NCBI RefSeq assembly: GCF_001854805.1 | Contig: NZ_MBLO01000267.1 | Coordinates: 37,641 to 101,640, forward strand | Source of the DNA: Pseudofrankia coriaricola | Lineage (GTDB): Bacteria > Actinomycetota > Actinomycetes > Frankiales > Frankiaceae | Length of the DNA: 64,000 bases | Direction: 5' to 3' | In this document: positions 44,921 to 53,399 of the stretch, one piece after another | Position numbering within the stretch: position 1 is the stretch's first letter | How the letters are laid out: every line of letters begins with the position of its first letter | Position numbers and translations under genes: made by a program | The notes under the pieces: model-generated | Databases searched by the model: none | Told to the model about the DNA's origin: nothing | Seen by the model: only the letters and a program-made list of their open reading frames with translations

Positions 44921-45391
44921 GCTTCCACCTTGTCGCCGGATGTTGGAGATTACGAAGGAACGCCGAACCGCTTACGACGAGTGGCCGACGGCTTGTGTGA
45001 GGAAAACAATTTCAAGATTCGGAGCGGAATCCAGGCCACGGGTCGCGCCATCGCCGAACGCGCTGCGGGCTCGAGCGTCGGCAATGGCTCAGCACATCGG
45101 ACATGCCGCGCACCCCATCAAGAAATGATCATCCAGTCAAGCGGCAACGTGCGTCACCGCCGAGGGGAAGGCTTAAAAGTGCGCCTTGACAGCGCTGGGG
45201 TGCCGTGATTGTCGGTGAAGACGCCTCGAACTGGCGCGCGCACTCTGAGCTCCGGCTAAGCCGACTACCGCGCCGAGGTCCGAGACTCCGCGAGCTGCCA
45301 GGTCGCTTGCGCCACAAGGTTCAGGATCGGCGTCAGTGGGCGGAATCAAGTGGTCAAGGCGACGCCTTTCATGGTTCGAGTACGACCCGGC
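44921..45391. other. 470 bp without a recognisable gene
   Basis: Between two minus-strand genes. Short frames here have no family likeness or good ribosome site. Presumably holds the promoter of the binding-protein gene at 44920 and the trailer of the dehydrogenase, which ends at 45392; I see no clear motif. Confidence 0.35.
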
Positions 45392-46477
45392 TCAAGCCGA
45401 AGGATGCCAAGTCTCGCCCTTGTGGAAGAGGCCGCGCGGCCGGCCGAGGGGCAGGTCAAGGTGGGTCCGAATGCCGGGCGGCGCGGCCACGACGTCGTGG
45501 ATCAGGTTGACGACCGACATGCCCGTCCAGATCCGGCCCGGGTAGCCGGGGTCGCCGGTCGCGCTGGGTTCCAGATGCTCGAGGGTGATCCGCGTGGACG
45601 GCTCGCCGACGAAATCGACGATGTAGCGGTTCGTGCCGTCACAGATGTCGGGCGTGAGGTCGTCGGCCATCTTCCAGTTCGACAGGAAGACGAGGGCGGG
45701 ATGGCCGTCGACGATCGCCTCCCACCGCCGGCGCATCCCGGCCACCGTCCCGGCCTTGATCTCCCCTGCCGCGACGGTGAGATCCCGGTCGCTCACGGCC
45801 ATGACCAGTTCGTGGGTGTACCTCTCGACCTGGAGGCCCAGTGCGGCCGCGAGCAGGGCCATGGACTCCTGGTAGGGCGCGTCGATCTCCCCCATGACCG
45901 CCTGGGCGTGCCCGCGGGCCTCGTCGGGCTCAAGCCCGAATCCGAACAGACCGAAGATCATGGCAGCGCCGGGATGGTCGCTGAAGTCGCACACCTCGGT
46001 CACGACCAGCTGGTCGATCCGGCTCATCAGCCGGGAGCTGACGAGCGGGAAGATGTCGCCGATGAAGCCCGGGTGGATGCCGCCGCCATGCAGCGTGGTT
46101 CCCCCGGCCTCGCAGGCGGTCCGCAGCCGGATGGTCCGTTCGTCGTCCGGCTGCGGGAAGGTCAGGCCCACCGCGGTCACGACGTTCTTCCCCGACCGCA
46201 GCAGCGACTCCAGGTCGTCGACGTCGACCGCCAGCGGCAGATAGTTCACGCAGTCGGCCTCCAGCGCGAGAATCGCCGCTTTGTCTGTCGTGGCGGCGAC
46301 GCCGATCGGGCCGATCCCGGCGAGGACGCCGGCATCGACGCCGTCCTTGTCGGCGGAGGTCGTGTACACGCCCTTCAGCTCGAACATCTGGTTCGAGGCG
46401 AAGTGACGAATCGAGATCTGGCCGATCTTCCCGGTCGCCCACTGGATGACGCGAACGGGGTGGGACGAAGTGGTCAT
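45392..46477 (-). CDS. DapB-like NAD(P)-dependent dehydrogenase
   Basis: A 361-residue protein of the dihydrodipicolinate-reductase-like/2,4-diaminopentanoate-dehydrogenase-like group common in actinomycetes. It opens with the Rossmann segment VRVIQWATGKIGQISIRHF and continues with VVTAVGLTFPQ, LHGGGIHPGFIGDIFPL and SVVNLIHDVVAAPPGI. It would reduce or oxidise an imine or carbonyl using NAD(P)H. Homologues often lie beside P450 and LLM genes in steroid/terpenoid regions, as here. Substrate unknown. Confidence 0.82.
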   Translation of the reverse strand: MTTSSHPVRVIQWATGKIGQISIRHFASNQMFELKGVYTTSADKDGVDAGVLAGIGPIGVAATTDKAAILALEADCVNYLPLAVDVDDLESLLRSGKNVVTAVGLTFPQPDDERTIRLRTACEAGGTTLHGGGIHPGFIGDIFPLVSSRLMSRIDQLVVTEVCDFSDHPGAAMIFGLFGFGLEPDEARGHAQAVMGEIDAPYQESMALLAAALGLQVERYTHELVMAVSDRDLTVAAGEIKAGTVAGMRRRWEAIVDGHPALVFLSNWKMADDLTPDICDGTNRYIVDFVGEPSTRITLEHLEPSATGDPGYPGRIWTGMSVVNLIHDVVAAPPGIRTHLDLPLGRPRGLFHKGETWHPSA

Positions 46478-46599
46478 CAGTTATCTCCGATCATCGCGGA
46501 CACGGCGGCCGACGCAGCGGCCAACGAACGGGCGGGAAGGCCCTGGGCGGCGGCCACTTCGTTTCCTTCGGGCCAAGCCGAGAAATTCTGCACCCTCCG

Positions 46600-46703
46600 G
46601 CCTTGGCCAGGGCCAACACGCGCTTGTCCTTGATCCGTTTTCTTATCCGGTCCATCAACGCGGTGTGATCGATCTCGTCGAAACACGCGTGGGTGTCCGC
46701 GTT
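46600..46703 (-). pseudogene. Group II intron reverse-transcriptase remnant
   Basis: About 34 codons, NADTHACFDEIDHTALMDRI and RKRIKDKRVLALAKA, match the D-I-K-x-C-F-D-x-I-D-H region of group II intron reverse transcriptases. The rest of the protein and the intron ends are missing. Confidence 0.7.
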
Positions 46704-46749
46704 CCTGCGCCGGATTGGCTGGCGCGTGGCGCGCGTGTGGGAGGCCGCG

Positions 46750-46944
46750 CTAGGCGCCCGTGAGGAGGATGGCCTGTCGTGGGCAGGCCGCGGCGGCCGC
46801 ACGGATGTCGGGTGCCAAATCGTCGTCGGGGTTGTCGTCGAGCACCGTCAGGTGGTCGTCGGGGCTCAGTTCGAAGACGGTGGGTGCGATGCTAACGCAA
46901 AGGGCGTTCTGTTCGCATCTGACTTGGTTGACAGTCACGTTCAT
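46750..46944 (-). CDS. [3Fe-4S] ferredoxin, P450 redox partner
   Basis: A 64-residue ferredoxin. Cys10, Cys16 and Cys54-Pro form the C-x5-C...CP set of the small [3Fe-4S] or [4Fe-4S] ferredoxins that feed actinomycete P450s, with APTVFEL following the second Cys. Its ATG overlaps the stop of the LLM gene (ATGA). It is the last gene of the operon that begins with the P450 at 52363, so it most likely carries electrons to that enzyme. Confidence 0.9.
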   Translation of the reverse strand: MNVTVNQVRCEQNALCVSIAPTVFELSPDDHLTVLDDNPDDDLAPDIRAAAAACPRQAILLTGA

Positions 46945-47939
46945 CGCGTGCTCCGCTGCTTCGCCAGTTCGCTGGTGGTGGCGTGCGGGTTTGGGTCGGT
47001 GGGGTCAAGGAGTTCGCGGAGCAGGGCGACGGTACGGCGGGCTGACGCGGCTCTGGCTGCTGGTGTGTCGCCAATTCCGAAGACAGCGGCCCAGATGTCG
47101 GTGGCGCCGGCGTCGAGGAGGGACTGGAGTTGGTGGCGTACAGATGTCTCGGTGCCGACGATGGCGGCGTCGGCCGGGTCGTTGGCACCGCCGATGGCGA
47201 GGATGCGCTGGTAGTTCGGCATTCCGCCGTAGGTGGCTGCGTGGGCGGCGGCGGCCGCGCGGGCTTCGGTGAGGTCGTCGTGGAGGGCGACGGGGAGGCC
47301 GGCGACGACGCGTGGCGCGGGCCGTCCGGCGGCGGTCGCGGCGGCGCGGACCCGAGGGGCGACGTGTGTCTCGATCGCGCGGGCGGGTGCCATCCACAAC
47401 ACGGTGCCGTCCGCGTGTTCACCGGCAACGCGTAGCAGCCGCGGGGCCATCGCCGCGAGCAGGACCGGGACAGGGTGCGATAGCGGGACCATCCTGCCGG
47501 CGGAGCGGGTGGACCAGTCCTCGCCCTTGAAGTCGACGTCGTGTCCGCGGAGCAGGCTGGTGAGAATGGTCAGGTATTCCTCGGTGCTGCGCCCGGGATG
47601 GTCGTAGGACATCCTGTACACGTCGCGGATGAGGGCTTCGTGAGAGGGCCCGATGCCGAGGGTGAACCCAGGTCGACCCATGGCGGCGGCGACGGACGCG
47701 GCGCGGTTGGCCTGCAGGAGCGGGTGGCAGGGGTAGGTCTGCAGGACGGCGGTGCCGAGTTCGATCCTGGTGGTCTCGCGTCCGGCCAGCGCCATCGCGA
47801 CGAGGGGGTCGCCGGTGACGACGCTGGCGTACCACAGCGAGGTGAAGCCGTCGGCTTCGGCGCGACGCGCCTGCTCGATGATCTTGTCGGGCGTGGATGC
47901 GCCCCCGGTGAGGCCGATGCGCACGGTAAGCACCTCCAT
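46941..47939 (-). CDS. LLM-class flavin/F420-dependent oxidoreductase
   Basis: A 332-residue luciferase-like monooxygenase, close to F420-dependent enzymes of the MSMEG-type group: RIGLTGGASTPDKIIEQARR, AEADGFTSLWYASVVTGDP, RIELGTAVLQTYPCHP, GRPGFTLGIGPSHE and PVPVLLAAMAPRLLRVAGEHADGT, here kept in parts. Co-transcribed with the ferredoxin and upstream dioxygenase. Likely takes part in oxidation or ring-opening of the pathway substrate. ATG 47939 chosen; the in-frame GTG five codons on is also possible. Confidence 0.88.
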   Translation of the reverse strand: MEVLTVRIGLTGGASTPDKIIEQARRAEADGFTSLWYASVVTGDPLVAMALAGRETTRIELGTAVLQTYPCHPLLQANRAASVAAAMGRPGFTLGIGPSHEALIRDVYRMSYDHPGRSTEEYLTILTSLLRGHDVDFKGEDWSTRSAGRMVPLSHPVPVLLAAMAPRLLRVAGEHADGTVLWMAPARAIETHVAPRVRAAATAAGRPAPRVVAGLPVALHDDLTEARAAAAAHAATYGGMPNYQRILAIGGANDPADAAIVGTETSVRHQLQSLLDAGATDIWAAVFGIGDTPAARAASARRTVALLRELLDPTDPNPHATTSELAKQRSTR

Positions 47940-47945
47940 GTGTGC

Positions 47946-47988
47946 CGGGTGAAGCTGTCGGGTGAAGCTGTCTGCCGGGTGAGGCTGT
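47946..47988. repeat. Three 13-bp tandem repeats
   Basis: CGGGTGAAGCTGT at 47946-47958 and 47959-47971, then CGGGTGAGGCTGT at 47976-47988 after CTGC. They fill part of the 110-bp gap between the dioxygenase and LLM genes. Confidence 0.7.
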
Positions 47989-48049
47989 CTGCGGGCTGGT
48001 GGCAGCCGCGGGCTATGGGATGGACGGCTCGGGAGCCGTGTCGCCTGGG

Positions 48050-48883
48050 TCAGGCGATGGCTTCGATGCCTGCCAGGGTGGTGCGGTGCATGAGCCGGGG
48101 TGCGGTCGGCTGGTAGGGCAGGGCTCGGTGGAGCATGCCCGTGTTGTCCCAGATGACCAGGTCGCCTCGGCGCCAGTCATGACGCAGCACGAAGCGCTCG
48201 TGGGTCGACCAGGCGAGGAGTTTGTTGAGCAGAGCGCGGCTTTCGTGCGCGGGGAGCCCGACGACGTGATCTGTTGTGGCTCCGATGAGCAGTGACTTGC
48301 GTCCGCTGCGACGTGTCCAGATCAAGGGGTGCTCGCGGGACGGTACCCGGTTCCAGACAGCGCGTTCCTTGTCGGAGGGATGGGGGTGGGCCAGGAGCTG
48401 GGAGGCGGCGAAGCTGTGCACGACGCGCAGCGTCGCCAGATGTTCCTTCTCCTCGTCGGGTAGTGCGTCGTAGGCGGCGTAGGTGTTGGCGAACTCGGTC
48501 TCACCGCCCTCGTCGGCGACCTGCCGGGCGGTGAGAAGGCTGGCCTTCTGTGGCACGTCGTCGTTGACTCCGTCGATGTGCCAGAAGAACGTGCTGCGCC
48601 GGTAGTTCGCCAGGTCGCTCTTGGCCGGGTCGAGGCTGATCGGGGAGATTTCGGGGTAGGAGGCCAGCCCACCCATGGGGGCGACGACGACGTCGCCGAG
48701 CAGGCGGCTGAAGGCGACAAGGTCGTCGTCGCTGATGTTCGCGTCGCGGTAGACGAGGACTCCGTAGGTGTCCAGCGCGGCGAGGCTGTCCGCGGCGACC
48801 TGCCGGTCGACGAGCTGGTGGCCGGACAGTCCGACGACCTCGGCACCGACCGCGGGTGAGACCGGGGTGACGGCGATGCTCAT
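48050..48883 (-). CDS. TauD/TfdA-family Fe(II)/2-oxoglutarate dioxygenase
   Basis: A 277-residue non-haem iron dioxygenase. The iron site is HID (His102, Asp104, in TFFWHIDGV) with the distal His252 in TGMLHRALPY, and the 2-oxoglutarate Arg is in LMHRTTLAG (Arg267). It would hydroxylate its substrate with O2 and 2-oxoglutarate, releasing succinate. ATG 48883 overlaps the stop of the CMD-like gene (ATGA). In this operon it may act on a carboxylated or sulfonated intermediate; the specific substrate is unknown. Confidence 0.9.
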   Translation of the reverse strand: MSIAVTPVSPAVGAEVVGLSGHQLVDRQVAADSLAALDTYGVLVYRDANISDDDLVAFSRLLGDVVVAPMGGLASYPEISPISLDPAKSDLANYRRSTFFWHIDGVNDDVPQKASLLTARQVADEGGETEFANTYAAYDALPDEEKEHLATLRVVHSFAASQLLAHPHPSDKERAVWNRVPSREHPLIWTRRSGRKSLLIGATTDHVVGLPAHESRALLNKLLAWSTHERFVLRHDWRRGDLVIWDNTGMLHRALPYQPTAPRLMHRTTLAGIEAIA

Positions 48884-49482
48884 GGATTCCTCTCGGTGGC
48901 GGGGGCGGCGTGCAGGTGGTGGAGCTCGTCGTCGAGGTCGAGGTCGAGAGAGCGCATCATCCAGGCGATCGTTTCGTAGGCACCGACAGTGAAGATCACG
49001 TCGAGGAGCTGCTGGCTGTCGAGTGCGTCGGCGAGTACCGCCCAGGTCGGGCCGCTGATCGCGCCGTCGGCGATCAGCTCGTCGGCCGCGCGCAGCAGCG
49101 CCGCCTCCAGCGGTGTCCAGAAGGGCGCGTCCGGTCCCCACGCGATCCGGCCGATCTCCTCGTCGGTCAGCCCGGCGTCGCGGCCCATGTAGACGTGCTG
49201 GGCCCATTCGTAGGGGCACTGGCGCAGTGTCGAGACTCGCAGGACCAGCAGCTCTCGCTGTCGTTCGGACAGCGTGGTCGCCATGATGATGTGGCCGTTG
49301 AAGGTGAAGAACGCCTGGGCGAGCGCCGGGTGATGCGCGAGCGCCCCGAGCGTGTTCATCGACTTTGGTCGGTTCTCGAGGACCGGACGGGCGTGCCGTG
49401 GCTCGGGTGGATCCATCGCCGCCAGCGCCTGACGCATGCGCGCCGGCCACTGTTTGATCGCGAGCGGTTCGATGCGTGCCAC
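48880..49482 (-). CDS. Carboxymuconolactone decarboxylase-family protein
   Basis: A 200-residue AhpD-like/carboxymuconolactone decarboxylase-like protein. The family motif appears as RQCPYEWAQHVYMGRDAGL (Cys and His of the active site), preceded by LSERQRELLVLRVSTL. Members are peroxidase-like or decarboxylases acting in aromatic ring breakdown. The GTG at 49482 gives a standard-length protein directly behind the SDR stop (1-bp gap); the longer frame to 49758 overlaps that gene and was rejected. Confidence 0.87.
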   Translation of the reverse strand: MARIEPLAIKQWPARMRQALAAMDPPEPRHARPVLENRPKSMNTLGALAHHPALAQAFFTFNGHIIMATTLSERQRELLVLRVSTLRQCPYEWAQHVYMGRDAGLTDEEIGRIAWGPDAPFWTPLEAALLRAADELIADGAISGPTWAVLADALDSQQLLDVIFTVGAYETIAWMMRSLDLDLDDELHHLHAAPATERNP

Positions 49483-49483
49483 G

Positions 49484-50275
49484 TCAGGTTGTCCTTCCGC
49501 CGTTGACTGCGATGACCTGCCCGGTGATGTAGCCGGCTTCCTCGCGCACCAGGTAGGCACATGCCGCGGCGATGTCCTCGGGCAAGCCGACCCGCCGGAC
49601 GGGTGTCGTCGACTCGTGCTGACCGACGCCCTTGCCGAGAAAGCCACGGGTTTCGGACCTGCGCAGCATGGGAGTGTCGACAAAGCCAGGCGGGATGGTA
49701 TTGACCGTGATTCCCTCGGGTCCGAGTTCGAGAGCCAGGGCCTTGGTGAACCCGACAACGCCCGCCTTGGCCGCCGAGTAGTGGGTCATCAGCGGGTTTC
49801 CGGTCTGGGCGCTGGATGAGGAGATGGTGACGATCCGGCCCCATTTCTGCTCGACCATGTCGGGAACGACGGCCTGGCAGCAGTGGAAGGTGCCGGTGAG
49901 GTTGACCGCCAGGATGCGGTCCCACGTGCTGGGCGTGATGGTGAGAAACCGGTCGAACCCGTCGAGTCCGGCGCTGGTGACCAGAATCGTCGGCCGGCCC
50001 AGTCGCCGGCGGACCTGTTCCACCGCGTCGTCGACCGAGGCGCGCTCAGCGATGTCGGCCGTCAGCCCGAGGGCGTGTCCGCCCTCTGCGGCAATGCTGT
50101 CCGCCGCGGCCCTGGCCGCGGAGGCGTCACGGTCGAGGACAGCGACCGCGGCGCCCTCGGCCGCCAGTCTTCGGGCGATGGCGAGCCCGATCCCGGAACC
50201 ACCACCGGTCACGATCGCGGTACGCGACTGCGACCAGGCGGGCCGCGGCGTGGACGGCGGCAGCGGCCGGCTCAC
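49484..50275 (-). CDS. SDR-family oxidoreductase (first of tandem pair)
   Basis: A 263-residue classical SDR. Cofactor loop VTGGGSGIGLAIARRLA, DRDA for NAD preference, VTSAGLDG, the catalytic Ser in TISSSSAQTG and YSAAKAG, and C-terminal GQVIAVNGG. Its GTG overlaps the stop of the next SDR (GTGA). The two adjacent SDRs share long stretches (NLTGTFHC, WGRIVTISSSSAQ, ALALEL or ALAIEL), so they arose by tandem duplication. Confidence 0.92.
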   Translation of the reverse strand: MSRPLPPSTPRPAWSQSRTAIVTGGGSGIGLAIARRLAAEGAAVAVLDRDASAARAAADSIAAEGGHALGLTADIAERASVDDAVEQVRRRLGRPTILVTSAGLDGFDRFLTITPSTWDRILAVNLTGTFHCCQAVVPDMVEQKWGRIVTISSSSAQTGNPLMTHYSAAKAGVVGFTKALALELGPEGITVNTIPPGFVDTPMLRRSETRGFLGKGVGQHESTTPVRRVGLPEDIAAACAYLVREEAGYITGQVIAVNGGRTT

Positions 50276-51018
50276 AGGTACCAGCCGCCATTCACGCCGA
50301 TCTGCTGGCCGGTGATGAAGCCCGCGTCCTGCGAGCAGAGGAACTCACACGCCGCCGCGATGTCGGCCGGGACACCAGCGCGGCGCACCGGCGTCACCGC
50401 GGCGATCGCGTCCACACCCGGGAAGTAGCCGGCTGCCTGCGCGGCGTGGGCCATGGGGGTGTCGATGATCGACGGCGGGATCGTGTTCACGGTGATCCCG
50501 TGCGGGGCCAGCTCGATCGCCAGTGCCTTGGTCAGCGCGATGACGCCGCCCTTGGAGGCGACATAGTGCGCGCGGTTCGCGGCGCCGGACTGTGCGCTCG
50601 ACGACGAGATCGTCACGATCCGTCCCCATCCGGCGGCCAGCATGTCGGGCACCACCGATTGCAGGCAGTGAAAGGTGCCCGTCAGGTTGATCGCCAGGAT
50701 GCGTTCCCACGTCTGCGCCGTGATGTCCGTGAACGCGCCGTCTGCCTCGGCCCCAGCGCTGGTTACGGCTATCGCGATCGGCCCGAACGTCTGGCGGACC
50801 GTATCCATCGCCGCGTCGACCGCGGCTCGGTCCCGGACATCGACCTCCAGGCCCACTGCCTGGCCGCCCTTCGTCTTCAGGCCGTCGGCGGCCTTCCGGG
50901 CGGCGTCACCTTGAATGTCCAGCAGGGCAACCCGGTCTCCACGAGCGGCAAGACGCTCGCTGATCCCCAGTCCGATCCCCGATGCGCCGCCGGTCACCAC
51001 AACCACACGACTCGCCAC
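50272..51018 (-). CDS. SDR-family oxidoreductase (second of tandem pair)
   Basis: A 248-residue classical SDR: VTGGASGIGLGISERLA, LDIQGD (NAD-type acidic residue), VTSAGAEADG, TISSSSAQSGAAN with YVASKGG (Tyr and Lys conserved), TGQQIGVNGG. Close paralogue of the gene directly downstream. It follows the P450 by 70 bp. The pair probably oxidises the alcohol made by the P450 or two successive hydroxy intermediates. Confidence 0.92.
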   Translation of the reverse strand: MASRVVVVTGGASGIGLGISERLAARGDRVALLDIQGDAARKAADGLKTKGGQAVGLEVDVRDRAAVDAAMDTVRQTFGPIAIAVTSAGAEADGAFTDITAQTWERILAINLTGTFHCLQSVVPDMLAAGWGRIVTISSSSAQSGAANRAHYVASKGGVIALTKALAIELAPHGITVNTIPPSIIDTPMAHAAQAAGYFPGVDAIAAVTPVRRAGVPADIAAACEFLCSQDAGFITGQQIGVNGGWYL

Positions 51019-51088
51019 GATCTGTCACACACCTTTCCGGAGAAGTTTCACGACAGGTCCACGCCTGGCGGGCACGCACGCCTTGGCG

Positions 51089-52363
51089 TTAGCCGATCGG
51101 TGTGAAGGACAGACGGAGCTTGGTCAGGCCTCGCAGGATGAATGTCGGCTCGTACTCGTAGTGACGGGCACCGGCCGGCCCGTGAGCGGACTCCGAAATC
51201 CGGATGTCGGTCATCCGATCAAGAAAACGTTCGATACTGACCCTCGCCTCGGCTCGGGCGAGCGGACCACCCGGGCAGGAGTGTGCGCCACGTCCGAACG
51301 CGATGTGCTCACGCACGTTGCTCCGGTCGAGGCGGAACCGATCAGGTTCGTCGAACTTGCGGGGATCACGGTTGGCGGCCCCGGGGTGCATCATCACCGT
51401 CGTTCCCGCTGGGATCTCCACGCCCCCGACCCTCGTCGTCACCCGGGTCAGGCGAAAGTCGCTCTTCGTCGGACTTTCCAGGCGAAGCGTCTCCTCCACG
51501 AAGTCCGCGATCCGGCGCCGGTCGCCCCGCAGCAGATCCTGGTACTCCGGATTCTCGGCGAGAATCCGCATCGCGGACGCGATCAGCCGCGCGGTCGTGT
51601 CCCCACCCGCCGCGAACAGAAACGTCGAGAGACGCACGACCACGTCGAGTTCCGGCGTGGATCCGTCCGGGTAGGTCGCGAACGCCAGTTCGGACAGCAC
51701 GTCCGAGCGGGGCTCCCGGCGGCGCTCCTGGATGTACTCGGTGAAACGCTGGTGCAGGAACTCCAACGGATCGTGCGACGTGACCTGGGCGGGCATGCCC
51801 ACATCCGGTGCCGGCTTCAGCGCGCCCAACTGCCTGCGGAAGTCTTCGCGGTCCCGCTCAGGAACGCCTAGAAGATCCGCGACGACCATCAGCGAGAACG
51901 AGTTGGCGTAGTGCGCGCCGACCTCGAACTCGCCGTCGTCGATGAACTCGTCGATCTGACGGTCCGCCAGCCGCCACATCGCCTCCTCGTTGTCCCTGAG
52001 GCGGTTGGGAGTCAGCAGCCTGCGCAACAACGCCCGCTGCATGGTGTGAGAATCTCCGTCAAGATTCACCAGGAAGTCGCTCATCGGCAGCTGGTCGCGG
52101 TACTGCTCGATGAGCGCGCCGATGTCATCGCCTTCGGGCTGCACCGGAAGCCCTGGGAACGGTCCGCTCACCGCATTGCACGAGGAGAACGCCTCGCCGT
52201 CGCGGTACACCTCGACGGCCTCCGCGTAGCCGGTCACAGAGACCACGCCGGGCTGTGCCACCGGATGCACCGGGCACCGGCCACGCAGCTCATCGAAATA
52301 TGGATAGGGATCGTTCACCAATGTCGACTCGGTGAAGAAGTTCACCGACTCCACGTCCACCAT
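51089..52363 (-). CDS. Cytochrome P450
   Basis: A 424-residue bacterial class I P450. The haem loop is FGRGAHSCPGGPLARAE (Cys363), the I-helix oxygen-activation site is AAGGDTTARL, and the K-helix ExxR is EETLRLES. The N-terminus is soluble type, without membrane anchor. First gene of a minus-strand operon of seven genes ending in a ferredoxin at 46750, its likely electron donor. Divergent from a TetR regulator at 52698. The substrate is unknown; the gene set (P450, SDRs, dioxygenase, LLM) points to an alicyclic, terpenoid or aromatic compound. Confidence 0.93.
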   Translation of the reverse strand: MVDVESVNFFTESTLVNDPYPYFDELRGRCPVHPVAQPGVVSVTGYAEAVEVYRDGEAFSSCNAVSGPFPGLPVQPEGDDIGALIEQYRDQLPMSDFLVNLDGDSHTMQRALLRRLLTPNRLRDNEEAMWRLADRQIDEFIDDGEFEVGAHYANSFSLMVVADLLGVPERDREDFRRQLGALKPAPDVGMPAQVTSHDPLEFLHQRFTEYIQERRREPRSDVLSELAFATYPDGSTPELDVVVRLSTFLFAAGGDTTARLIASAMRILAENPEYQDLLRGDRRRIADFVEETLRLESPTKSDFRLTRVTTRVGGVEIPAGTTVMMHPGAANRDPRKFDEPDRFRLDRSNVREHIAFGRGAHSCPGGPLARAEARVSIERFLDRMTDIRISESAHGPAGARHYEYEPTFILRGLTKLRLSFTPIG

Positions 52364-52431
52364 CGCGTGACTCCGCTCACCTTGACGTCGTGACAGAGCG
52401 TCACCAACCAGCTAGATCGTGCTGGTCGGGC

Positions 52432-52448
52432 GTCCAATCATGCTGGAC
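52432..52448. promoter_or_regulatory. Inverted repeat in P450/tetR promoter gap
   Basis: GTCCA-N7-TGGAC (52432-52448) lies 70 bp from the P450 start. Nearby ATGCT...AGCAT and CTAGA...TCTAG pairs overlap the same area (52410-52462). Probable operator of the divergent TetR regulator. Confidence 0.4.
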
Positions 52449-52697
52449 GCTTGTCTAGCATCCATCCTCGCGGAGGGTCAACCCGATCGACACCGCGCTC
52501 GGCCAGTCCGTCAAGGCCGTGGATCCACCACCGGGTCTGCGGCCTCGGCGGGATACCCTGCTGGTGGCCCGCGGCAACCGTCGATCGACGCCCTGACCCA
52601 CCACGGGGCCTCCGACAGTCGCCGATATCCTCACCGGCCGGGCGCGGCGGTCCTCACGACGTCCGCGCGGCCGCTCACCCGTCGATACGCTGTGCCG

Positions 52698-53399
52698 ATG
52701 ACGACCTCTCCGGCTCGGCCGACTGCGGAGGTGTCGGACACGGACACGCCCAAGCCCGACGTCCCGAAGTCCTCGCCCACCGGCGCCAGGCCCGGCGGCT
52801 CCCTCTCCCCCCGACGCAGGGGTGCGACGGACTCGAAGACGCGGGCCGCCCTTGTCGAGGCGACCGCTCAACTGATGCTCGACGATGGACACGCCGCGGT
52901 AACCGCACGACGGGTCGCCGCGAAGGTCGGCGTCAACCCCGGCCTCGTCCACTACTACTTCCAGAACATGGACGACCTCTTCCTGGCCGTATTCCGGCAA
53001 GGAGCCGAGGCCAACCTGCGCCGGCAGAAGCGGGCCCTCTCCTCACGCCATCCACTGAGATCCATGTGGAAGATAAACTCGGATCCTCGCGGCGTGAAGC
53101 TCCTGATGCAGTTCATCGTTCTCGCTCAAGATCGGAAAACGATCAGGCTTGAAATCGCCGCCTATGCGGAAAAATTCCGGGAGGTAGAGAAGCAGGCTAT
53201 TGCCCGGGTCCAGAAAGAAAGAGGTTCCGGTCTTGGGTCGATCTCGCCCGCCGCGGTCAGCGTGCTCATCGATGGTCTCGCCCGCATCATCGCCATGGAG
53301 CGAGCGCTGGGAGTGGCGACAGGCCATGCCGAGTTGACCGAGATTGTCGACGACTACCTCCGTCGCTTCGACCCTCTGGAGGCGGAAGAAGATCCGTGA
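52698..53399 (+). CDS. TetR-family regulator of the P450 operon
   Basis: A 233-residue TetR regulator with a long, Pro/Ser-rich N-terminal tail (about 45 residues) before the DNA-binding domain (RAALVEATAQLMLDDGHAAV, RRVAAKVGVNPGLVHYYFQNMDDL). The ATG at 52698 is the likely start; the frame is open to 52419 but without family sequence. Divergent from the P450 gene, which it probably controls. Its last 46 bp overlap the 3' end of the convergent FAD/Fe-S gene. Confidence 0.88.
   Translation: MTTSPARPTAEVSDTDTPKPDVPKSSPTGARPGGSLSPRRRGATDSKTRAALVEATAQLMLDDGHAAVTARRVAAKVGVNPGLVHYYFQNMDDLFLAVFRQGAEANLRRQKRALSSRHPLRSMWKINSDPRGVKLLMQFIVLAQDRKTIRLEIAAYAEKFREVEKQAIARVQKERGSGLGSISPAAVSVLIDGLARIIAMERALGVATGHAELTEIVDDYLRRFDPLEAEEDP

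Noticed and set aside
47946-47988. Three 13-bp repeats as a CRISPR-like or VNTR array
   Set aside because: Too few and too short, with almost no spacer; listed only as a small tandem repeat.
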